Assembly: GCF_013403865.1 (NCBI RefSeq)
Contig: NZ_JABFDK010000010.1
Span: 37,101-101,100 of the forward strand
From: Winogradskyella costae
Lineage (GTDB): Bacteria; Bacteroidota; Bacteroidia; Flavobacteriales; Flavobacteriaceae
DNA: 64,000 nt
Reading direction: 5' to 3'
Shown: one piece after another, positions 16,240-23,275 of the stretch
Layout: the number at the start of each line of letters is the position of its first letter
How positions within the stretch are numbered: the first letter of the stretch is position 1
Notes under the pieces: model-generated
What the model saw: the letters and a program-made list of their open reading frames with translations, nothing else
Told to the model about the DNA's origin: nothing
Database searches by the model: none
Position numbers and translations under genes: made by a program

Positions 16240-16899
16240 ATGAAATACCACATCATTATCAATAGCGTAAAAACAGTTGACGAGCTTAAAAATGCTTGGA
16301 CAAATAAGGATTATATTGTTCTATTAGAAAAATTTGGATTAGAAGACGTTAATGAATCTTCAACCTCAGAATTATTAGAATTGTTATTTATGGGCATTTC
16401 AGATTTTGATCCAGAAGAAGCTGCTTCAATTATCTTAAATTATAAATTATCAGAGCAACTTAATGAAAATCAGATTGAGCAAATTTCTCACGAAATGTTG
16501 TTAGATAAAATATCTGAAGAATATGCTGATATTACTTTACACCACCAACTCTTTAATATCAATCAGTTACTGCATAAAGCATTCAACGGTACATTTCCAA
16601 ACGCGAAAGCTACGGTCGTTGAATTTGAAATAACACCAAATAAAGATATTACGAAAGAGGTTATTTTGAAAGCATTTGATAAAACTTTAGTGAATAACAA
16701 CGTGATTAAACGGCTATTTTCAAATCATCTTGCAGGAAAAGAAGCCTTTGATGAAGCTGAATCTATTATTTGGAATTTAACTTCTGTCAGTGGTAATTCT
16801 TACAACTTAACAACCTCAGAATATTGGATGAGTAGAGACGAATTTAAAGATGCTGAATTTGATGCTATAGTCGTTGAGTTTGAAGACGAAGAAGACTAG
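16240..16899 (+). CDS. Hypothetical acidic cytosolic protein
   Basis: 219 residues, no signal peptide or membrane segment. It is rich in Glu and Asp, ends in VVEFEDEED, and is predicted mostly helical, with a possible alpha/beta C-terminal part ([21 protein letters not shown]). I do not recognise a family. The last four bases overlap the end of the convergent VF530 gene. The upstream 173 bp hold no other gene. Confidence 0.7.
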   Translation: MKYHIIINSVKTVDELKNAWTNKDYIVLLEKFGLEDVNESSTSELLELLFMGISDFDPEEAASIILNYKLSEQLNENQIEQISHEMLLDKISEEYADITLHHQLFNINQLLHKAFNGTFPNAKATVVEFEITPNKDITKEVILKAFDKTLVNNNVIKRLFSNHLAGKEAFDEAESIIWNLTSVSGNSYNLTTSEYWMSRDEFKDAEFDAIVVEFEDEED

Positions 16900-17123
16900 T
16901 TCTTATTCTTTTTTAAATAATCCAAATACATATTTTCAACCTTAGTTCTTGCCCAAGGCGTACGTCTTAAAAACTTTAAACTCGATTTTATTGAAGGATT
17001 ATCCGTAAAACAGCGAATGTTTATTTGATAGCCCATATATTCCCAACCATAATGCGCTTGCAACTCTGTAATAATCTGTTCTAGTTTTACTCCGTGAAGT
17101 GGGTTATTCGGTTGTGATGACAT
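16896..17123 (-). CDS. VF530 family DNA-binding protein (DUF2132)
   Basis: 75 residues, the full family length. The signature [21 protein letters not shown], followed by [20 protein letters not shown] and RTPWAR, identifies the VF530/DUF2132 family. The solved structure of the Vibrio fischeri member suggested DNA binding; the physiological role is unclear. The gene is between an inverted repeat upstream and a convergent gene downstream. Confidence 0.93.
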   Translation of the reverse strand: MSSQPNNPLHGVKLEQIITELQAHYGWEYMGYQINIRCFTDNPSIKSSLKFLRRTPWARTKVENMYLDYLKKNKN

Positions 17124-17133
17124 CGTTCTTCTT

Positions 17134-17209
17134 TGTCATTCCTGCGAAAGCAGGAAACTGTTTTTTTTTTTAATACTTAAGTGGATTCCTGCCTTCGCAA
17201 GAATGACAA
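17134..17209. repeat. Inverted repeat of GTCATTCCTGCGAAAGCAGG type
   Basis: The arms at 17134-17157 and 17186-17209 match at 22 of 24 positions. The left arm alone is also partly self-complementary (CCTGC...GCAGG). A run of twelve T follows the left arm. Elements starting GTCATTCCTGCGAAAGCAGGAA are common dispersed intergenic palindromes in bacterial genomes. It separates VF530 from the small protein gene at 17219. Confidence 0.8.
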
Positions 17210-17218
17210 CAGAATTAA

Positions 17219-17431
17219 TTAGTCTTGTATCAATTCCTTAATCTTAACCGCTTTTTCAAAATGATCTAATTGGTGCGTCTTAATCCACCAAACAGCTGCT
17301 TCCATTAATAGTTCTGGATTGTCATTTTTATTTTTAAAAAATGCATAAAAAGAAACACCAACATTAGTACCTTTTTGAGCAATCTTCTTATCGCAAACTT
17401 CTAGGATTTTATCTTTTAAAATTGAAGTCAT
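17219..17431 (-). CDS. Small conserved protein, DUF6500-like
   Basis: 70 residues, soluble. The motifs KGTNVGVSFYAFFKNKNDNP and AAVWWIKTHQLDHFEKA look like the short conserved protein family I know as DUF6500; the family number is from memory. No function is known. It starts 3 bp after the stop of the RhlE helicase gene and is very likely cotranscribed with it. Confidence 0.65.
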   Translation of the reverse strand: MTSILKDKILEVCDKKIAQKGTNVGVSFYAFFKNKNDNPELLMEAAVWWIKTHQLDHFEKAVKIKELIQD

Positions 17432-17434
17432 TAC

Positions 17435-18724
17435 CTAGCGTCTACTATCATTATTTCGATTACGACTTCTACTTTTATTGCGGTCGGAACTTGTACTTTT
17501 AGTCTTTCCTGAATTTCTATTATTAGAACCTCTTCCACGACCTTGATTTCTATTCTGCCCCGGCTTTATCGGTTCTGTTGAAGCATTAGGATCTGGCTCG
17601 AAACCTTCTAGGATTTCAACTTTAATCTTCATATCTATCAACTTCTCAATATCTCTTAAAAAGGTAGTTTCATCAGCACTTACCAATGAAATAGCTTCGC
17701 CACTGGCTCCTGCTCTACCTGTTCTACCAATTCTATGAACGTAATCTTCGGAAATATTCGGTAATTCAAAATTTATAACATGTGGCAATAATGGAATATC
17801 TAAACCTCTTGCTGCAATATCTGTAGCTACTAAAACTCTAACCGATCCATTTTTAAATCCTGCTAATGCTTTTGTTCTTGCTCCCTGACTTTTATTACCA
17901 TGAATTGCTGCAGCTGTAATACCATCGCTTATCATCTTTTTACAAAGCTTATTGGCACCATGTTTAGTTCTTGTAAACACTAAAACTTGTTTCCAATCTC
18001 CTTCAGAAATTAACTTTATAATCAGTCCTGTTTTTTTGCCTTTAGCAACACGGTAAACTTTTTGCTCAATAACCTCAACAGCCGTATTTTCTGGCGTCGC
18101 TTCAACTTGAATTGGATTATTAAGAATTGAATACGCTAATTTCTTAATATCTTTAGAGAAGGTTGCAGAAAACATAAGGTTCTGACGCTTAGCTGGCATA
18201 AGCTTCATAACGCGTTCTATGTCGCGTAAAAAACCCATATCAAGCATACGATCTGCTTCATCTAAAACAAATATCTCAACTTTACTTAAAGATAAAACTC
18301 CTTGATTTTCTAAATCAATTAAACGCCCAGGTGTTGCTACTAAAACATCGACTCCTTGACTTAATTTATTAACTTGAGGTTTTTGATTAACTCCACCAAA
18401 AATAACAGTACTTCTAATGTTTAAAAACTCACTGTACTCTTTAACATTGGCGTAAACCTGTGCTGCTAACTCACGTGTTGGAGTTAAGATTAAAGCTCTG
18501 ACTGGCCTGTGTCTTTGCTCTCTTGAGTTGCTAGATAAAAGGTGAAGCAACGGTAATGTAAAACCTGCTGTTTTACCTGTTCCGGTTTGTGCTGATGCTA
18601 AAACATCTTTTCCTTCTAATACAGGAGGAATTGCTTTTGCTTGAATTGGTGAAGGTGTTTCGTATCCTTTTTTCTGGATAGCTTTAAGTAAAGGCTCAGA
18701 TAAGCCCAATGATTTAAATGACAT
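17435..18724 (-). CDS. DEAD-box RNA helicase, RhlE type
   Basis: 429 residues. All the core motifs are present: Q motif ([14 protein letters not shown], about 20-33), Walker A AQTGTGKT (45-52), PTRELAAQ (82-89), TPGR (131-134), DEAD (155-158), SAT (186-188) and HRIGRTGR in the second RecA domain. The tail after about residue 375 is rich in Arg, Asn, Gly and Ser (GRGRGSNNR), as in RhlE-type proteins, where it binds RNA. Such helicases remodel rRNA and mRNA and often support growth in the cold. The small protein gene at 17219 follows directly. Confidence 0.94.
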   Translation of the reverse strand: MSFKSLGLSEPLLKAIQKKGYETPSPIQAKAIPPVLEGKDVLASAQTGTGKTAGFTLPLLHLLSSNSREQRHRPVRALILTPTRELAAQVYANVKEYSEFLNIRSTVIFGGVNQKPQVNKLSQGVDVLVATPGRLIDLENQGVLSLSKVEIFVLDEADRMLDMGFLRDIERVMKLMPAKRQNLMFSATFSKDIKKLAYSILNNPIQVEATPENTAVEVIEQKVYRVAKGKKTGLIIKLISEGDWKQVLVFTRTKHGANKLCKKMISDGITAAAIHGNKSQGARTKALAGFKNGSVRVLVATDIAARGLDIPLLPHVINFELPNISEDYVHRIGRTGRAGASGEAISLVSADETTFLRDIEKLIDMKIKVEILEGFEPDPNASTEPIKPGQNRNQGRGRGSNNRNSGKTKSTSSDRNKSRSRNRNNDSRR

Positions 18725-18836
18725 AAATAGTGTTTATGAAGCAAACTCTATTTATTTAGGTCACTCCTTTAATTTGGCGCGAAGTTACAGCTATTTTATG
18801 CCCAACTCTAAAAAAATGGGCATTATATTCTACACG

Positions 18837-19634
18837 CTATGAATTCTTCCGTTCTTGAAACTTCTTGAATGGACTCGTATCACGATTTTTAAAACCGTGA
18901 ATAGAACTACTAATAATTAAAATAGCTGCACTAATAAAAGCAATATACATTAAGGTTTCATTATTAGGTGTATTGGCATTTCCGATACCAACCAATGCCC
19001 ACGCTCCAACAAGTGCAAATTCTCTCATATTTCGTTTCCATGTAACCATTACATTTATAACCACCGCAATTGCAATTAAGATTATAGTCCAAGTGACATC
19101 AGATACCCCTAGACCATCCCAACCAATTTTCACTAAATACGTTGACACATTAGCTATACTCGCTACAGTTACCCACCCCGAATAAATTACAAAAGGCCAC
19201 CAAACAAAAGCAATAATGGGTAGTGGCTCATCATCTAACTCCATACGGTTGTTGACCACAATTTTTAATAATGAAAACAGTAACAAGAAAATAAAAATGC
19301 AAGACACACCTGTGTATTCATAAATCCATGCAAAAACCCAAAGGCTATTAAATAAACAAGAAAGCATAAACCACCAACCTGTTCTTAGTACAAAATCGTC
19401 GTTTTTAATGTTTTTAAATAGCCCTCGACCTTGATAAATAATAAAACCTATAAGAAATAGATATATAATTCCCCAAATAGAAAACGTATAACCTGCTGGT
19501 GTAAACAGGGATCTATAACTATCAGAAACGCCACCAATAGTGGTATTATTTAAAGCTCCAGTATTTGAAAGGTAATTAATGAAAATAGTTAAAAGTAGAG
19601 CTATTATATTTCCTATTTGTAGTGCTTTTTTCAT
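18837..19634 (-). CDS. TspO/MBR-related tryptophan-rich membrane protein, long form
   Basis: 265 residues, almost all membrane-embedded, with about eight hydrophobic segments and many Trp residues (WWFMLSCLFNSLWVFAW, WWPFVIYSGW, GAWALVGIG). The FTPAGYTFSIWGIIY and LFNSLWVFAW segments resemble TspO/MBR proteins. The protein is considerably longer than classical TspO (about 150-160 residues, five helices), so it belongs to the larger related group. TspO proteins bind porphyrins and tetrapyrroles; that function should not be assumed here. A longer frame starts at 19712, but the ATG at 19632-19634 gives a normal membrane start (MKKALQIGNIIALLL). Confidence 0.75.
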   Translation of the reverse strand: MKKALQIGNIIALLLTIFINYLSNTGALNNTTIGGVSDSYRSLFTPAGYTFSIWGIIYLFLIGFIIYQGRGLFKNIKNDDFVLRTGWWFMLSCLFNSLWVFAWIYEYTGVSCIFIFLLLFSLLKIVVNNRMELDDEPLPIIAFVWWPFVIYSGWVTVASIANVSTYLVKIGWDGLGVSDVTWTIILIAIAVVINVMVTWKRNMREFALVGAWALVGIGNANTPNNETLMYIAFISAAILIISSSIHGFKNRDTSPFKKFQERKNS

Positions 19635-19825
19635 GATATAATTTTTCTCTAATTTAAGAAACACGACATTATAGCTTATCTTATTTTTAAATTTCTTTAA
19701 CTTAAATGGCATAATCTAAAACAATTGTATTTGCTAGGTGCGACAGAATACTTTACTCCTAGAATTCCTTATATTAGCTATAATATACGGCATCATAAGT
19801 CATTCTCATTTAATCATTTTCAAAT

Positions 19826-20392
19826 ATGAAAGCATTATTCTATTTATTACTCGTATTACCATTACACATTTTTGCGCAAGAACAAACCCCTTCAGAGCAA
19901 TTTTGGCTACAGCTCGAAGCTCATTGTGGCAATGCTTACGAAGGTATCATTATAGAGGGAGGAAAAGAAGGTGATGGCTTTATGGGTAAAAAACTAGTGA
20001 TGCATGTACGCTCTTGCGACACTAACGACATTAGAATTCCATTTTTTGTAGGTGAAAACAAATCGCGTACTTGGGTCTTAAAAATGAATGATGAAAAAAT
20101 AATTAGTCTTAAACACGACCATAGACATGAAGATGGTTCGGAAGAAGATTTAACTCAATATGGAGGTACAAGTGCTAATCAAGGTTTAGCAAACTTACAA
20201 ATGTTTCCTGCCGATGCTCATACTTCAGAAATATTACCAGCCGCCTCTACTAACATTTGGTGGTTTACAATTGATGAAACAAGCCTGACTTATAATCTAC
20301 GTCGTTTGGGTACCGATCGTTTATTTACGGTTCGTTTTGATTTAACTAAAACTACTGAAACACCAGATGCCCCTTGGGGAACTGAGGATTAA
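19826..20392 (+). CDS. Conserved secreted protein of unknown function
   Basis: 188 residues with a signal peptide (1-17, ...LHIFAQ). The mature protein contains EQFWLQLEAHCGNAYEGII, a His-rich loop KHDHRHEDGSEED and PADAHTSEILP; two Cys (about 34 and 64) could form a disulfide. I recall similar proteins annotated only as hypothetical in Bacteroidota and Gammaproteobacteria. No catalytic motif is evident. It is a single gene ending at a shared bidirectional terminator. Confidence 0.75.
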   Translation: MKALFYLLLVLPLHIFAQEQTPSEQFWLQLEAHCGNAYEGIIIEGGKEGDGFMGKKLVMHVRSCDTNDIRIPFFVGENKSRTWVLKMNDEKIISLKHDHRHEDGSEEDLTQYGGTSANQGLANLQMFPADAHTSEILPAASTNIWWFTIDETSLTYNLRRLGTDRLFTVRFDLTKTTETPDAPWGTED

Positions 20393-20414
20393 AAATCAGC
20401 GAGTATTAAAACAA

Positions 20415-20448
20415 AAGACACCTCTTTATTTTTATAAAGAGGTGTCTT
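20415..20448. terminator. Bidirectional terminator between convergent genes
   Basis: Perfect 15-bp stem AAGACACCTCTTTAT (20415-20429) with ATAAAGAGGTGTCTT (20434-20448) and a TTTT loop. It lies between the ends of the secreted protein gene (+) and the LipL32-like gene (-), and has A and T tracts on both sides. Confidence 0.88.
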
Positions 20449-20475
20449 ATTAAAATACGAATATCGATTCTTCTA

Positions 20476-21156
20476 TTATAGTTCCTTTTTAAGGTCTTCA
20501 ATAGTTTTAGCCATTACAACACCCGGTAGTTTTATTGGCGCTGCAACTTCTGCTAAAAATGTTCCTTTAACTTCACCTGTTTTGTAAGTTGTAAAACCAA
20601 TACGGTACAAACCAGCAGTTAAAGCTTTTGTAGGACTCCCCACTTCACTCTTATATCTTAATAAAGAATTGTAGCTGCTTCCACTAGGTTGCTTAGGCAT
20701 TTCGCTATTATCATCATTACTAGCAAGGGTTGTCCAAGTAGCGCTTTTAGCACCCTCTTCAGTAATACCTTCTTTTGTAAAAATAGTAGAACGCTCTAAA
20801 GTAATGTACGTATCAAAATAATCGCTTGAAGATGCATTTTCTGTATACTCCTCAGAAGTGAAAGCATCTTTAACCTTCGTTTTAGCTACTGGCGATAACA
20901 TTCTCACTCCAAGTTCTGGTGCCACAGCAGGAACCCATAAGTAAATATAATAAAACTTCTTACCGTCTACTATTTCATCTTCATTACCTGCCGAGGCATA
21001 TCCTAAATACGATATCACATCTGTGTATGGTACTTTAATGGTTTTTGGTCCCACTTTTTTCTCAACTGAACTTCCAAACTTTTTTAATTTTTGAGCTTCT
21101 GCGTTAAACACACAACAGAGAGTAAATACTGATAATACTACTAATTTAATTTTCAT
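20476..21156 (-). CDS. LipL32-family exported protein
   Basis: 226 residues. It closely resembles LipL32, the major surface lipoprotein of pathogenic Leptospira. Matching blocks are VISYLGYASAG (47-57), IVDGKKFYYIYLWVPAV (62-78), ELGVRMLSP (81-89), FDTY (114-117), YNSL (162-165), and GLYRIGFTTYKTGEVKGTF (182-200). LipL32 has FDTW and a poly-Asp stretch at the Ca2+ site; here the equivalents are FDTY and NDD (147-149), so calcium binding may be kept. Unlike LipL32, there is no good lipobox: the leader ends FNAEAQ and is probably cut by signal peptidase I. It is the third gene after the small membrane protein and SIMPL, 44 bp behind SIMPL. The function of LipL32 itself is unsettled. Confidence 0.85.
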   Translation of the reverse strand: MKIKLVVLSVFTLCCVFNAEAQKLKKFGSSVEKKVGPKTIKVPYTDVISYLGYASAGNEDEIVDGKKFYYIYLWVPAVAPELGVRMLSPVAKTKVKDAFTSEEYTENASSSDYFDTYITLERSTIFTKEGITEEGAKSATWTTLASNDDNSEMPKQPSGSSYNSLLRYKSEVGSPTKALTAGLYRIGFTTYKTGEVKGTFLAEVAAPIKLPGVVMAKTIEDLKKEL

Positions 21157-21200
21157 GATTTTTAAATGATTTTGATTATTAAAAGACTTTCGTTATTTTA

Positions 21201-21818
21201 TTATTTTAATTCGAAAGAGACGGTCACAGCATGACTTTGTAACGTTGAAGTTCCGTAACTTTGAATATACCGTGTACTTGAATTTTGATCTACAATAGAA
21301 ATAATTTCTCCAAGAGTTTTATTCATTTCTTTTGCTAAAGCGTTTGCTCTTTCTTTTGCATTATCTATTGCTTTTTTTGAAAGATCGACCAACTCTTCAT
21401 TGGTTAATTTCTTAGCTTCTACCTCAGTATTAACAACAGACATTCCTGCTGATTTTAACTTTGATAATTTTCGAACATCTTCTTTATTTGATGTTTTGAA
21501 GTGGTAATATTCCGACTCTCTGTTTTGTGAATACGACATGGCAAACTCATAGTATGTATTTCTAGTAAGCTGGCTAAATTTGATTCCTGAAGCTTCTAAT
21601 TTTTTAATGTAATTCTTTTTAACTTCATCTAAAGAGGTTACTTCTACTTCACCTTGTCCTTCATAAACAAGCACTTGTTGCAATCCGATTAGAACTATAT
21701 AACTGTCGTCATCAACTATTGTTTCTGTTTCACCAACTACAGTAATTGTATTTTTATGTTCCTGGGCTATTAAAGGCACTGCAAATAACAATGCCATTAA
21801 AAAGATAATTTTTTTCAT
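21201..21818 (-). CDS. SIMPL (DUF541) domain periplasmic protein
   Basis: 205 residues with a signal peptide ending LIAQ. The SIMPL/DUF541 pattern is clear: the mature start NTITVVGETETIVDDD, then a long helical part (SKKAIDNAKERANALAKEMNKTLGEIISI) and the final strand AVTVSFELK. Family members (such as E. coli YggE) are periplasmic and linked to oxidative and envelope stress, with no known catalytic activity. The frame is open up to 21887, but MKKIIFLMALLFAVPLIAQ at 21818 is the obvious signal peptide start. It lies between the small membrane protein gene and the LipL32-like gene on the same strand. Confidence 0.9.
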   Translation of the reverse strand: MKKIIFLMALLFAVPLIAQEHKNTITVVGETETIVDDDSYIVLIGLQQVLVYEGQGEVEVTSLDEVKKNYIKKLEASGIKFSQLTRNTYYEFAMSYSQNRESEYYHFKTSNKEDVRKLSKLKSAGMSVVNTEVEAKKLTNEELVDLSKKAIDNAKERANALAKEMNKTLGEIISIVDQNSSTRYIQSYGTSTLQSHAVTVSFELK

Positions 21819-21853
21819 GTAAAAATTTGATTTTAAAATTTTAAAAGACTCGA

Positions 21854-22273
21854 TTAAAAGAAAAGGATTGAAGCAACGATCATCCATCCACCAACGAACA
21901 ACCCTACAATACCGAGCTTTCCTTGTTTTGGCGCTAATTTCTCTCTAAGTATAATCGCTTTTTCTTTAGCTGCCTCATTTTTAGATAAAACGTATTTATT
22001 AATAAGGCTAAATCCTAACATAAATCCTAGAACAGCTTGTACAATACTTCCTGCTAATAATGTTGCCCACCAGATAGGGAATGTTGTCAACCAGCCTAAG
22101 TTTAAAATGGAAAAAACAATACCCCAAATACCATAGAAACATAAAATAAGTCCAATCCAACCTTGGTAAGGTTCTATTTTTTCTAACAACTCCTTTGCGT
22201 TAGGTTTTTTTGACAATAACAAAGAAGGTACCGCGATGATACTCAATAAAATAAGTGTAATTCCGAAAGTCAT
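21854..22273 (-). CDS. Small integral membrane protein of unknown function
   Basis: 139 residues with four hydrophobic segments (about 3-20, 37-58, 67-90 and 118-138) and a cytosolic loop with [23 protein letters not shown] do not recognise a named family. It is the first gene of a likely three-gene operon (this gene, SIMPL, LipL32-like). The upstream region holds a -7 element and a palindromic repeat cluster. Confidence 0.75.
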   Translation of the reverse strand: MTFGITLILLSIIAVPSLLLSKKPNAKELLEKIEPYQGWIGLILCFYGIWGIVFSILNLGWLTTFPIWWATLLAGSIVQAVLGFMLGFSLINKYVLSKNEAAKEKAIILREKLAPKQGKLGIVGLFVGGWMIVASILFF

Positions 22274-22345
22274 AATTTAGTTTTAATGGTTAATTTGCTT
22301 GTTTTTATAATTGAAACACGTTTAGTTTTTATAATGTTTCTTATG

Positions 22346-22353
22346 CAAATTTA
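22346..22353 (-). promoter_or_regulatory. Candidate -7 element for the membrane protein/SIMPL/LipL32-like operon
   Basis: The minus strand reads TAAATTTG, matching TAnnTTTG, about 73 bp before the start codon at 22273. No TTTG is found at the usual -33 distance, which is consistent with a promoter needing an activator. Confidence 0.45.
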
Positions 22354-22370
22354 TACCAATAGCTACCCTG

Positions 22371-22431
22371 TGTTAACCCCGTTTAAAGTGAAACACAACA
22401 CCCTGTTAACAGGGTAACACATCGTAACCCC
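22371..22431. promoter_or_regulatory. Palindrome with flanking direct repeats, candidate operator
   Basis: CCCTGTTAACAGGG at 22401-22414 is a perfect 14-bp palindrome. It is flanked by TTAACCCC (22373-22380) and GTAACCCC (22424-22431), whose starts are 51 bp apart, about five helical turns. CCCTGTGTTAAC at 22366-22377 is a second near-copy of the palindrome half. The cluster lies just upstream of the -7 element for the gene at 22273. Confidence 0.55.
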
Positions 22432-22572
22432 ATAAACATCAACACGTTATTCATGTTTTAAATTTGTCTTTTTTAGATAAAATCACATTAAACATTTACT
22501 TAGTTAAGAATCTATATATTAAAGACATTAAAAGACTTACATTTAGGAAACAAAAAAGCAACTATAAAAAAG

Positions 22573-22596
22573 AGGTTCTATTTAAAAATAGAACCT
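22573..22596 (-). terminator. Terminator of the two-component system operon
   Basis: AGGTTCTATTT (22573-22583) pairs with AAATAGAACCT (22586-22596). On the minus strand the hairpin is followed by CTTTTTTATAG. It is 33 bp behind the stop codon of the response regulator. Confidence 0.82.
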
Positions 22597-22629
22597 TTGT
22601 TTATAATTGGTGATAGTATATTTATATCA

Positions 22630-23271
22630 TTAAGATACATAGCCTTTTTTAATAGCGTATTTGGTAAGTCCAGCGAGGTTTCTAACATTAAGTTTAGTAA
22701 TCAGGTTCTTTCGGTAGCTTTCAATCGTATGCTTACTTAAAAATAGCTGATCTGCGATTTCTTGAGTCGTAAACTCTTCTGCAATAAGTGAGATGACTTC
22801 TACTTCTCGTTTGGTCAGTTTGATTTCCTTTTCTTTATTCTTTTCAAATTTATTTTGAAGGTAAATATCTTTTATTTCCTTAGAGAAGTATTTCTCACCG
22901 CTTAGAATGGTTTCTATTGCTTTTAAAAATTCCTCTTTTTGGGCATTTTTCTGAAGATACCCATCCACATTATTTTCAATGAGGTTATCAATAATTTTTG
23001 GGGAATTGTGCATACTCACCACTAATGTTTTTATATTTCGATCCGTGTCCTTTATCCACTTGTTTAAAGTAATACCATCAACTTCTGGCATTGTAACATC
23101 AGTAATTACAAGGTCTATTTTTTCCTCTGTATTTATCGAAATATATTTTTGAACATGGCCACCATGCTTTGCGGTATATAAAATATTGTAACTACTTTCT
23201 GTACTTAGAATACTTAGTAACCCATCTAAAAACATTTTGTGATCGTCTGCTATAATGAGGTTATGCTTCAT
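22630..23271 (-). CDS. NarL/FixJ-type response regulator
   Basis: 213 residues. The receiver domain (about 3-122) has the acidic pair D9-D10, the phospho-acceptor Asp58 in VITDVTMP and Lys108 in YLQKNA. The LuxR-type helix-turn-helix (about 150-213) contains LTKREVEVISLIAEEFTTQE and LFLSKHTIESYRKNLITKL. It is activated by phosphorylation from the histidine kinase encoded 4 bp upstream and then binds DNA. A palindromic repeat cluster lies beyond its end, at the head of the membrane protein/SIMPL/LipL32-like operon, which makes that operon a candidate target. Confidence 0.94.
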   Translation of the reverse strand: MKHNLIIADDHKMFLDGLLSILSTESSYNILYTAKHGGHVQKYISINTEEKIDLVITDVTMPEVDGITLNKWIKDTDRNIKTLVVSMHNSPKIIDNLIENNVDGYLQKNAQKEEFLKAIETILSGEKYFSKEIKDIYLQNKFEKNKEKEIKLTKREVEVISLIAEEFTTQEIADQLFLSKHTIESYRKNLITKLNVRNLAGLTKYAIKKGYVS

Positions 23272-23275
23272 TTAT

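Noticed and set aside
18799..18822. A 7-bp hairpin ATGCCCA/TGGGCAT behind the TspO-like gene as a terminator.
   Set aside because: On the relevant strand it is not followed by a T run.
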